A stretch of 64,000 nucleotides of DNA from SNAP01 sp049671745 (GTDB taxonomy: Bacteria > Bacteroidota > Bacteroidia > Bacteroidales > Marinifilaceae). Shown piece after piece: positions 33,009 to 40,867 of the stretch. A model generated the notes under the pieces. It saw only the letters and a list, made by a program, of their open reading frames with translations, was not told the DNA's origin and did not search any database. A program made the translations under genes and the position numbers. The stretch's first letter is position 1. The number at the start of each line of letters is the position of its first letter. The stretch is taken from contig JBATVL010000076.1 of NCBI GenBank assembly GCA_049671745.1, positions 40,068-104,067 of the forward strand, written 5' to 3'.

Positions 33009-33911
33009 ATGAAATCTAATTTAAAACAGCTTTTCTGTCTAATGTTTTTTTTGTTAATCTTTTTGTCTTTTAGTTCTTGTTCAAAGGATAATAATGAGAC
33101 AAATGTAAAACCAAAGGAAGTATTGCCTATCACTTTTAAAGATATAGAGCCTTATGTAAGTCTTCATGGAGATACAAATAGCGATATTGTTATTATAAAT
33201 ATTCAAGGTGGACCTATACTTTACTTAGAAGAGAAGGGATTAGATTCTTATATAAAAGGTTCAGATACTGAAAACGTTTTATATGTAAATGTACATCAAA
33301 CTCAGACATTAACACCATTTTTATTTGCTAAAAAGATAAGTTTAGAGGATGCTGAAAAGTATACCCAGAAGTCTGTAGATATTTTGAAAAAGGTGATGGA
33401 TTATTATTTATTTGAAACTAATAAATCTGTTTATTTCTTGGGTATATCATATGGTGCATTTCTTTTACAAGAGTTAATTAGGCAATATAGGACTCCTTAC
33501 GTATCTGGTTGTCTTGTTATTGGAGCCCGTCTAAAAATAGATAATAAAGCTCTTGAAATATTATCTAATGGTTTGATTCCTAAATATAGTTTTGACTCTA
33601 AAGGTAAGTTCTCTATAGATGTTTTAGTTGAAGAGTCGAAAGAATCTGATGTAGTTTTATATAATATGGCAATGCTAGGTTATGTGGTTGCTAAACACGA
33701 TTATACAGAGTCATTGGCTTTTATAGAAACTCTTTCTAAGACGACATTTATTTATGGAGAAAGAGATAATTTTATAGGACCTTTATCTAAAAAAGAATTA
33801 GACTTTTTAAATAAAAGAAAAGCAAACGTTATTTGTGCACTTATGGGAAATCATCGTTTTACTATTCATAAAAGTTTATTAAGTATAAAAGATGTTTTTA
33901 AAATAGAATAA
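33009..33911 (+). CDS. Alpha/beta-hydrolase-like lipoprotein with intact triad
   Basis: 300 residues from the ATG at 33009. The upstream TTG/ATG extension would bury the signal peptide behind 18 extra residues and is rejected. A lipobox with Cys24 (LSFSSC) predicts membrane anchoring. The fold shows a QGGP oxyanion-type loop (66-69), the nucleophile elbow GISYG with Ser147, Asp253 in GERDNF and His282 in GNHRF, a full Ser-Asp-His triad. The order recalls prolyl-iminopeptidase-type hydrolases, but the substrate is unknown. A paralog with a lost nucleophile follows at 34480. Confidence 0.75.
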   Translation: MKSNLKQLFCLMFFLLIFLSFSSCSKDNNETNVKPKEVLPITFKDIEPYVSLHGDTNSDIVIINIQGGPILYLEEKGLDSYIKGSDTENVLYVNVHQTQTLTPFLFAKKISLEDAEKYTQKSVDILKKVMDYYLFETNKSVYFLGISYGAFLLQELIRQYRTPYVSGCLVIGARLKIDNKALEILSNGLIPKYSFDSKGKFSIDVLVEESKESDVVLYNMAMLGYVVAKHDYTESLAFIETLSKTTFIYGERDNFIGPLSKKELDFLNKRKANVICALMGNHRFTIHKSLLSIKDVFKIE

Positions 33912-33931
33912 AATATTTTTTTTTTTTGTTA

Positions 33932-33990
33932 AAAAAGGCAATTAAAGTTTAACTTCTAGATGTAAGTTATAACTTTAATTGCCTTTTTTA
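33932..33990. terminator. Long hairpin terminator after the hydrolase lipoprotein
   Basis: The 19-nt arm 33932-33950 (ending GGCAATTAAAGTT) is the perfect reverse complement of 33971-33989, with A-rich and T-rich ends. It should terminate transcription in both directions. Confidence 0.9.
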
Positions 33991-33996
33991 TTTAAT

Positions 33997-34016
33997 ATTA
34001 AATTTTAATTTTACAT
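33997..34016 (+). repeat. 20-bp direct repeat, copy 2
   Basis: Identical to 32905-32924. Here it lies just before the decayed lipoprotein gene; TACATTTT (34012-34019) within and after it is a 7 of 8 -7 box. Confidence 0.5.
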
Positions 34017-34048
34017 TTTTAGTCAAATTAATGATGAAATTTGAAATA

Positions 34049-34389
34049 ATGAAAAAAATCCTATTCTTTACATTAGCGATATTTATTTTAGCCTCATGTA
34101 CAAAAGTTACAGATATAATAGACTGGGAAATCTTGTAGAATATAAAGAATCTTGTGCTATAGAAGAGTACACTTACAATAATAAGAATTTGTTAGTGAAG
34201 GAGGTTGAGCATTGTACAGAAAAGATATATTCTAAAAATATTTATACTTATTATTAAAGAAATTTATTAAAAGAAATAGATGTTTATGAGTATGATGATA
34301 AAGAAGATGGCAATTGAAAAAAAAAGATTTCATATTTAAAAGATGAATTAAAAATAATATCAAAAAGAAAATATACATATTTTAAATAG
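34049..34389 (+). pseudogene. Decayed YD-repeat-like lipoprotein gene
   Basis: The ATG at 34049 opens a lipoprotein signal (LFFTLAIFILASC) that meets a TAG after 29 codons. A shift of frame around 34110 continues the protein with YNRLGNLVEYKE, EEYTYNNKNLLVKEVEH and later YEYDD and KYTYF, interrupted by TAA at 34255 and TGA at 34315 before a final TAG at 34387. The repeated Y-x-Y-N/D pattern resembles YD-repeat-type Bacteroidota lipoproteins. One frameshift and several stops indicate a dead gene. It lies between the two hydrolase paralogs. Confidence 0.65.
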
Positions 34390-34479
34390 ACTTCCTAGTA
34401 CTTGATTTTAAATATTCATTTAATACTTTTTCAGTGTAGTCTATATACAATCATAATTAATTTAAAATAAACTTAAAAA

Positions 34480-35397
34480 ATGAATATGAATAAAACTTCT
34501 ATTATCTATTTTAAGTTATTCTTGCTTATTTCTTTGTTATTGCTGGCTTGTAGTAAAGATGAAAAGAATGAGTTATCTGAAAAAGATAAGAATAAAAACA
34601 CAACAAAAGAACCTTTTATTATAAAGCCATCATTTGAAAGTATAAAGGATATAGTATCTCTTCATGGGAATCTTAAAAGCGATATTGTAATAGTTAATGC
34701 TCAAGCTGGTCCTTTAATTACTCTTGATATAGCTGGTCTTGATAATTTTATATCTAGATCTAATTCTAAAGATTTATTATATGTAAATGTGCATCAAACA
34801 CAAACAAAACAGCCTGATCTTTTTTCTTTAAATATTAATATTAATGATGGTAGAAGGTATACAAAAGAATCAGTTAATAATTTAAAGAAGGTAATAGATT
34901 TCTATTCTAATATCCCAGAAAAAACAGTTTATGTATTAGGAATGGGATATGGAGGTTATTTAATTCAAGAATTTATAGCTAATTATGGTTTGGGTACTGT
35001 TAAAGAATATCTTATTGTAGCGGCTAGGTTGGATGTTGAGAAAGTCACATGTGATATATGTAGATATGGACAAGTTCCTATTTATAAATATGATGCTGCA
35101 GGAAATTTCACTATAGAAATTCAACCTATTAAGAAATCTGTATATATTCATAACATGACGATGTTGTCGTTTTTAATGGGTGATACTCATTATTCTGAGA
35201 AATTATCTCATATAAAAAGTTTGAAACATTTAACTTATATATATGGTGAAAGAGATGAAATTTTAGGACCTTTATCTATTAAAGAAGTAGAGTTCTTAAA
35301 AAGTAAAGGAGCTGAAGTTATTTGTGCTTTCAGAAGAAACCATTCTTTAGCACTTATTTCTGTTGCAAGACAAATAAGAAGAATTTTTGGCATATAG
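34480..35397 (+). CDS. Alpha/beta-hydrolase-like lipoprotein paralog lacking the nucleophile
   Basis: 305 residues; start ATG at 34480, with a second Met two codons on. Lipobox Cys24 follows LLLLA. It aligns along its length with the 33009 protein: YVNVHQTQT, YGERDEILGPLS and the C-terminal NHS are shared. The nucleophile elbow reads GMGYG, with Gly156 (codon GGA) in place of Ser, and the oxyanion-type loop is QAGP rather than QGGP. Asp259 and His288 remain. It is probably a non-catalytic paralog, for example a binding protein; no substrate is known. Confidence 0.75.
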   Translation: MNMNKTSIIYFKLFLLISLLLLACSKDEKNELSEKDKNKNTTKEPFIIKPSFESIKDIVSLHGNLKSDIVIVNAQAGPLITLDIAGLDNFISRSNSKDLLYVNVHQTQTKQPDLFSLNININDGRRYTKESVNNLKKVIDFYSNIPEKTVYVLGMGYGGYLIQEFIANYGLGTVKEYLIVAARLDVEKVTCDICRYGQVPIYKYDAAGNFTIEIQPIKKSVYIHNMTMLSFLMGDTHYSEKLSHIKSLKHLTYIYGERDEILGPLSIKEVEFLKSKGAEVICAFRRNHSLALISVARQIRRIFGI

Positions 35398-35420
35398 TAT
35401 TTTATAAGTTATATTTAAAT

Positions 35421-35448
35421 AAAAGGCATCCTATAAGGATGTCTTTTT
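35421..35448. terminator. Hairpin terminator between convergent genes
   Basis: GGCATCCT (35425-35432) pairs with AGGATGTC (35436-35443), with A-rich left and T-rich right flanks. It overlaps the last codons of the minus-strand MFS gene. Confidence 0.6.
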
Positions 35449-36696
35449 CTTGCCAAATTCTTTAGGTATTTTTAGAAATGGAATAAGTAATAGACCAGGA
35501 AGAGTACAAAGCATTACCCATAAAAAGAAATTAATGTAACCTAGTGATTCTTGTATATATCCTGATATCATCCCAGGAATCATCATTCCTAAAGCCATTA
35601 TTCCAGTTGCTATGGCATAATGTGCTGTCTTAAATTCGCCATCAGCAATATGTATTAGGTAGAGCATAAAGGCAGTAAATCCAAATCCATATCCAAATTG
35701 CTCTAGTCCTACAGCTCCGCAAATAATAACGAAATTATCTGGCTGTTTTATTGAAAGGAAGATATAAACTATATCAGGTAATTTCATAGCTAAAGCCATA
35801 GGCCAAATCCAGTATTTTAAGCCATTCTTTGAGGCAACTACACCTCCTAAGATTCCTCCAAAAACAAGACAAATAACTCCTATAGTTCCGTAAATAAATC
35901 CTACCTCTGATGTTTCTAATCCTAAACCACCTTCTTTCATAGTATCTAACATGAATGGAGATGCAAGTTTAGATAACTGAGCTTCTCCAAACCTATAGAA
36001 TAGAATAAAAAGTAATATTACTATTATATTATCCCTAAAAAAGAATGTTTCAAAAGTCTGCCAATATCCTTTGAAAACATTACCTATTTTTTTGTCCTCT
36101 TCTGGTTTTGGTAGAGTTATTTTATGAAGTAAGCTGAAAGTTATAAATATAAATGCAAGAAATAAGAATGTTATAGACCATGCATGTTGAAAATTTGTGT
36201 GTTTACTTAAAAACCCTGCAATTATAACAACTATTCCCTGCCCAAAAAGCATACCTATTCTGTAAAAAGTACTTCTTATTCCTACAAAAAATGATTGATG
36301 ATGATCATTGAGTCCCAACATATAAAATCCGTCAGCAGATATATCATGTGTAGCTGAACTAAAAGCTAAAAGCCAAAAGAGCGCTAATGATCCACTTACA
36401 TAAAAAGAGGTTTGTAATGAAAAGGCTAAACCTGCTAGTCCTGCCCCTAGCAATAATTGGGCTGTAACAATCCACCACCTTTTTGTTTTTATAATATCTA
36501 TAAAAGGACTCCATAAAGGTTTAATAACCCAAGGTAAATATAGCCATGAAGTATATAGAGCTATATCAGTATTAGATAGATTTAGGTTCTTATACATGAT
36601 AACTGATACACTCATAACAAGTACATATGGAAGTCCTTCTGCGAAATATAGAGATGGTACCCATTTCCATCCTTTTTTAATAAGAGTTTTGCTCAT
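35431..36696 (-). CDS. AmpG-like MFS transporter
   Basis: 421 residues with 12 hydrophobic segments. The N-terminal WVPSLYFAEGLPYVLVMSVSVIMYKNLNLSNTDIALYTSWLYLPWVIKPLWSPFID is typical of AmpG/SLC33-type permeases, which import muropeptides during cell-wall recycling. DIIKTKRWWI is the expected cytoplasmic loop. Substrate specificity is an inference. The gene is alone on the minus strand, and a perfect -7 box ends 5 nt before its ATG, suggesting a leaderless mRNA. Confidence 0.8.
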   Translation of the reverse strand: MSKTLIKKGWKWVPSLYFAEGLPYVLVMSVSVIMYKNLNLSNTDIALYTSWLYLPWVIKPLWSPFIDIIKTKRWWIVTAQLLLGAGLAGLAFSLQTSFYVSGSLALFWLLAFSSATHDISADGFYMLGLNDHHQSFFVGIRSTFYRIGMLFGQGIVVIIAGFLSKHTNFQHAWSITFLFLAFIFITFSLLHKITLPKPEEDKKIGNVFKGYWQTFETFFFRDNIIVILLFILFYRFGEAQLSKLASPFMLDTMKEGGLGLETSEVGFIYGTIGVICLVFGGILGGVVASKNGLKYWIWPMALAMKLPDIVYIFLSIKQPDNFVIICGAVGLEQFGYGFGFTAFMLYLIHIADGEFKTAHYAIATGIMALGMMIPGMISGYIQESLGYINFFLWVMLCTLPGLLLIPFLKIPKEFGKKKTSL

Positions 36697-36701
36697 ACTT
36701 A

Positions 36702-36709
36702 CAAATGTA
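36702..36709 (-). promoter_or_regulatory. -7 box 5 nt before the AmpG-like start codon
   Basis: The plus strand CAAATGTA gives TACATTTG on the minus strand, an exact TAnnTTTG. The gap to the start codon is 5 nt, so transcription would begin at or very near the ATG. Confidence 0.45.
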
Positions 36710-36783
36710 CATAATTTTCATCTTTAAAAATCTATTCCTATACTTTGTCATTAATTTGTATTTAATAGTCTGTATGTAATGAT

Positions 36784-36814
36784 TTTGTTAATCTCTTTCA
36801 AATCATTATGTTTG
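36784..36814 (+). promoter_or_regulatory. Full Bacteroidota promoter of the acyl-CoA ligase gene
   Basis: TTTG at 36784-36787 and TATGTTTG at 36807-36814 are both exact, with a 19-bp spacer, the consensus arrangement. A purine-rich AAGGGAAGG at 36840-36848 precedes the ATG at 36856, an unusually good ribosome site for this genome. Confidence 0.7.
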
Positions 36815-36855
36815 CATGTGTAAATGTTAATAAGAGATAAAAGGGAAGGTATAGT

Positions 36856-38514
36856 ATGGCAGATAATAAACTTGTTAAACTTTTTGAGGAAAGTATAAGT
36901 AAAAACTGGGATTTACCAGCATTAACAAATTATAAGAAGGACAGTCTAAAATATAGTGAAATTGCACAGCGTATATCATGGATACATCATTTATATACTA
37001 AATTAGGTATAAAGAAGGGTGATAAAATAGCTCTTATCGGGAGAAATTTAAATACATGGGGTATTTCTTATATTGCAACAATAACATATGGAGCAGTAAT
37101 AGTGCCTATTTTACCCGATTTTAATTCAACTGATATATATCATATAGCAAATCACTCAGAGTCTATTTTACTTTTCTCAACAGAGAATATTTTTAATAAA
37201 ATAGATGATGAAAAGATAGATAAGTTAAAGGGAGTTATCTCTTTAGTAGATTTCTCTGCTCTCTCTGATAAGAGGGGAAAATTAAGCAAAGCTATGGATT
37301 ATGCAGATAAGATGCTTGCTGCTAATCCAGTAAATAAAAATAATATAAGATATACTCATATTTCTGATGATGATATGTCTGTATTGTCATATACATCAGG
37401 TTCGTCAGGTTTCTCTAAGGGAGTTATGTTGCCAGGTAGAAGTTTATATTCTAATATAGTTTTTGCTGTAGAGTTTATGGGATTGACAAATAAAGATAAG
37501 GTGGTTTCTTTCTTGCCTTTAGCCCATGTATTCGGTTGTGCTTTTGAGTTTTTGGCTGAGTTTTGCATAGGAGCAGAGGTTGTCTTCTTAAGTAGAGTAC
37601 CCTCACCTCAGGTTATCACAAAAGCTTTTAGAGATGTTAAGCCTCGTATGGTATTTACAGTTCCTCTTATTTTAGAGAAGATATATAAGAAAAAAATCTT
37701 GCCTGTATTGTCAAAGACATCTATACAACTTATGCTTAAAATTCCTATGTTGGAACGTAAGGTTTATGCAAAAATACTAGAAGAACTTACTGATACTTTT
37801 GGTGGTAATTTTACTCAGATTTGTATTGGTGGAGCAGCTCTTTCTGCTGAGGTTGAGGAGTTCCTAATGAAGATAGGTTTCCCAATAACAATAGGTTACG
37901 GCATGACCGAATGTGCACCTTTGGTTACATATACTAATTCTAACGATCATAAACTTCTGTCGTGTGGTAAGATTGTTGACAGAATGGAAGTGAAAATATA
38001 TTCTGATGATCCACAAAATATTCCTGGAGAAGTTTGGGTAAAAGGAATGAACGTAATGCTTGGTTATTATAAAAATAAAGAGGCTACAAAAGAGATTTTT
38101 GATAAGAAAGGTTGGATGAATACTGGTGATATGGGAATTATTGATGCCGATGGCCATCTTTTCTTACGTGGACGATCTAAGAACATGCTTTTAGGTCCAT
38201 CTGGACAGAATATATATCCTGAAGAAATAGAGACTAAATTGAACAATATGCCTTATGTTTTAGAGTCTGTTGTGACAGATGATGAAAACAATAAACTTGT
38301 TGCTTTGGCTTATCCAGATTATGAATCATTAGATCCAAATAATAAGGCTAATGAGAGTGAAATCCTAGAGATATTTGAGAAAAATAGAAAAAAGATAAAT
38401 AAAGAGTTACCTGGATATATGCAACTTTCAAGAATTCAACTATATCCTGAAGAATTTAAAAAAACACCAAAGAGAAATATAAAAAGATATTTGTATACTA
38501 ACATATTAAAATAG
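36856..38514 (+). CDS. AMP-forming acyl-CoA synthetase / long-chain fatty acid ligase
   Basis: 552 residues, an ANL-superfamily enzyme that activates a carboxylic acid via an acyl-adenylate. Motifs in order are the phosphate-binding loop YTSGSSGFSKGV (~178-189), IGYGMTECAP (~350), MNTGDMGIIDADGHLFLRGRSKNMLL with the adenylate-binding Asp (~420), and PKRNIKRYL at the C terminus with the catalytic Lys region. A long-chain fatty acid is the likely substrate. It has its own promoter and is followed by a terminator. Confidence 0.88.
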   Translation: MADNKLVKLFEESISKNWDLPALTNYKKDSLKYSEIAQRISWIHHLYTKLGIKKGDKIALIGRNLNTWGISYIATITYGAVIVPILPDFNSTDIYHIANHSESILLFSTENIFNKIDDEKIDKLKGVISLVDFSALSDKRGKLSKAMDYADKMLAANPVNKNNIRYTHISDDDMSVLSYTSGSSGFSKGVMLPGRSLYSNIVFAVEFMGLTNKDKVVSFLPLAHVFGCAFEFLAEFCIGAEVVFLSRVPSPQVITKAFRDVKPRMVFTVPLILEKIYKKKILPVLSKTSIQLMLKIPMLERKVYAKILEELTDTFGGNFTQICIGGAALSAEVEEFLMKIGFPITIGYGMTECAPLVTYTNSNDHKLLSCGKIVDRMEVKIYSDDPQNIPGEVWVKGMNVMLGYYKNKEATKEIFDKKGWMNTGDMGIIDADGHLFLRGRSKNMLLGPSGQNIYPEEIETKLNNMPYVLESVVTDDENNKLVALAYPDYESLDPNNKANESEILEIFEKNRKKINKELPGYMQLSRIQLYPEEFKKTPKRNIKRYLYTNILK

Positions 38515-38536
38515 AATGTTAGGCAATCATATAATT

Positions 38537-38575
38537 ATTAGCCGCTTAGATATAGAACTAAGTGGCTATTTTTTT
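38537..38575 (+). terminator. Rho-independent terminator after the acyl-CoA ligase
   Basis: TAGCCGCTTAG (38539-38549) pairs with CTAAGTGGCTA (38557-38567) with one G-U pair, followed by seven or more T. Confidence 0.9.
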
Positions 38576-38610
38576 ACTATTTTAGCGTCAAATTCAAAAA
38601 TATAAGAACA

Positions 38611-39585
38611 ATGTACACTTTTGATGAATTACAAGAGCTTGTTAGAGAAAGAATGGACAAGCAAAATTATATTGAAGAGCCAGTTAAACTGTTTGAACCT
38701 ATAGAATATATTCTTCAAGATGGTGGAAAACGCTTGCGTCCTGTGCTTCTGTTAATGGCAACCAATCTATATCAAGACAGTGTTGAGAATTCTATTATTC
38801 CTGCTGTTGGAGTAGAAATCTTTCATAATTATACTCTTCTTCACGATGATGTTATGGATAATGCTGACATTAGAAGAGGTCGTCCTACAGTTCATAAGAA
38901 GTGGGATAAGAATGTAGCTATTCTTTCAGGAGATGCTGCTGCTATCACTGCTTATATGTATCTTGTAAAGTGTGAAGATAAATACGTTAAGACATCAATA
39001 AACATCTTTAACAAGGTAGCTATGGATGTTTGTAAAGGTCAACAGTACGATATGGAGTTTGAGACTCGTATGGATGTTACCACAGAAGAGTATGTTCACA
39101 TGATTTATCTTAAAACGGCTGCTTTAATAGCTGGTTCTCTTAAACTAGGAGCTGCTTTTGGTGGTGCATCAGTTGAAGAACAAGAGATGCTTTATGATTT
39201 TGGTAAATATTTGGGAATAGCTTTCCAATTACAGGATGATCATTTGGATGTTTACGGTGATGTTGCTACATTCGGTAAGAAAATCGGAGGCGATATAATC
39301 TCAAACAAAAAAACCTTCTTATTAATTTCTGCAATGGAGCTGGCAAAAGGAGAACAGAAAGAGAGATTATTATCATTGATAAATACAGAAACATTTGATG
39401 AACAAGAGAAGATAGAGGCTGTTAGAAATATTTATAATGAGCTTGACATAGAAGAACTTGTTAAGTCAGAGATAATGAAATACATAGATAAGAGCATAGA
39501 ACTTCTGAACGGTATAAACGTATCAGAGGATAGAAAATCTGTTCTTATGGAAATGGTATATATTCTAAAGGATAGAATATACTAA
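38611..39585 (+). CDS. Polyprenyl diphosphate synthase (octaprenyl type)
   Basis: 324 residues, a trans-prenyltransferase that extends isoprenoid chains, probably for the menaquinone side chain. The two Asp-rich motifs are LLHDDVMDNADIRRGRPTVH (first, residues ~80-100) and LQDDHLDVYG (second, ~208). GGKRLRPVL near the N terminus binds the substrate diphosphate. Chain length cannot be read from sequence by eye. xth follows after 17 nt. Confidence 0.9.
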   Translation: MYTFDELQELVRERMDKQNYIEEPVKLFEPIEYILQDGGKRLRPVLLLMATNLYQDSVENSIIPAVGVEIFHNYTLLHDDVMDNADIRRGRPTVHKKWDKNVAILSGDAAAITAYMYLVKCEDKYVKTSINIFNKVAMDVCKGQQYDMEFETRMDVTTEEYVHMIYLKTAALIAGSLKLGAAFGGASVEEQEMLYDFGKYLGIAFQLQDDHLDVYGDVATFGKKIGGDIISNKKTFLLISAMELAKGEQKERLLSLINTETFDEQEKIEAVRNIYNELDIEELVKSEIMKYIDKSIELLNGINVSEDRKSVLMEMVYILKDRIY

Positions 39586-39602
39586 TTTAAAATTATAAAA
39601 TT

Positions 39603-40367
39603 ATGAGAATTGTATCCTATAACTTAAATGGCATAAGAGCCGCGATTGGTAAAGATTTTATTGGATGGCTTAAAGAAGCTAATCCTGATGTTTTGTGTAT
39701 TCAAGAAACTAAAGCAAATCCATCACAGTTTGATGTTTCTCTTTTTGAGGAGTTAGGATACAATTGTTATTGGCATTCGGCAGAGAAAAAAGGTTATTCT
39801 GGTGTTGGACTTCTTTCTAAACAGAAGCCTGATAAGGTAGAGTATGGAGTAGGAGTAGATAGATTTGATGCTGAGGGTCGTACAATTCGTGCAGACTTTG
39901 GTGATATAACTATTCTTTCTGTCTATCATCCTTCTGGAACAACGGGCGGAATACGTCAGGATTTTAAGATGGATTGGTTAGAGCATTTCCATAAATTTGC
40001 TAACGAACTTAAGAAAGAACGCCCTAATATTATTATTTCTGGTGATGTTAATATCTGCCATAAGGAGATAGATATTTCTAATCCTAAAAAGAAGAATAAA
40101 GTTTCTGGTTTCTTGCCAGAGGAGCGTGAGTGGATGACTGATTTTCTGGCTTCTGGTTTTATTGATACTTTTAGAGTATTCGATCAATCGCCTGAGAAAT
40201 ATTCATGGTGGTCTTATAGAGCTGGTTGTAGAGGTAAAAATATTGGATGGCGTTTAGATTATCATTTTGCAGCAGAGAGTTTGAGAGATAGACTTAAGGA
40301 TGCAGAAATATGGGCAGATGTAGTTCATTCTGATCACTGCCCTATATACTTAGAAATAACAGATTAA
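39603..40367 (+). CDS. xth: Exodeoxyribonuclease III
   Basis: 254 residues. It is an AP endonuclease and 3' repair exonuclease of the EEP fold. Family motifs are SYNLNGIRAAI at the start, CIQETKA with the metal-binding Glu, GDVNICHKEID with the Asp/Asn pair, YSWWSYR, WRLDYHF and the C-terminal HSDHCPI with the catalytic His. All catalytic positions are present. The dCMP deaminase gene follows 9 nt later, as commonly seen in Bacteroidales. Confidence 0.95.
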   Translation: MRIVSYNLNGIRAAIGKDFIGWLKEANPDVLCIQETKANPSQFDVSLFEELGYNCYWHSAEKKGYSGVGLLSKQKPDKVEYGVGVDRFDAEGRTIRADFGDITILSVYHPSGTTGGIRQDFKMDWLEHFHKFANELKKERPNIIISGDVNICHKEIDISNPKKKNKVSGFLPEEREWMTDFLASGFIDTFRVFDQSPEKYSWWSYRAGCRGKNIGWRLDYHFAAESLRDRLKDAEIWADVVHSDHCPIYLEITD

Positions 40368-40376
40368 TTTTTAAAG

Positions 40377-40814
40377 ATGATATATACTGATAAACAATAT
40401 AAGTTAGATGAACGTTATCTTCGTATGGCTCGTATTTGGGCAGAAAATTCATATTGCAAACGTAGACAAGTAGGTGCTCTTATTGTAAAGAATCAAATGA
40501 TAATTTCCGATGGATATAATGGTACTCCTTCTGGTTTTGAGAATAATTGTGAAGATGGGGATACAACAAAAGCATATGTGTTACATGCTGAAGCAAATGC
40601 AATAACAAAGGTTGCAAAGTCTGGTAATAGTAGTTTAGGAGCTACTATGTACGTTACTGCATCTCCCTGTATTGAATGTGCAAAGCTTATAATACAATCT
40701 GGAATATCAAGAGTTGTGTTTGCTGAGAAGTATAGATCATCTGATGGTTCTGATCTTCTTAAAAGAGCAAATATAGAGGTTCTTTGTTTTGAAGAAAGCA
40801 TAGAAAATCTATAA
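40377..40814 (+). CDS. dCMP deaminase family protein
   Basis: 145 residues. The cytidine/deoxycytidylate deaminase zinc site is complete: HAEANAI (zinc His and proton-shuttle Glu) and SPCIECAKLI (two zinc Cys). It probably converts dCMP to dUMP for thymidylate synthesis, complementing the dUTPase at 3987; a ComEB-type assignment is equally consistent. It is 9 nt downstream of xth. Confidence 0.88.
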   Translation: MIYTDKQYKLDERYLRMARIWAENSYCKRRQVGALIVKNQMIISDGYNGTPSGFENNCEDGDTTKAYVLHAEANAITKVAKSGNSSLGATMYVTASPCIECAKLIIQSGISRVVFAEKYRSSDGSDLLKRANIEVLCFEESIENL

Positions 40815-40867
40815 ATATCGCCGTATAGGTACTATATATAAATCATTTGTAGAACAACACATTTAAT

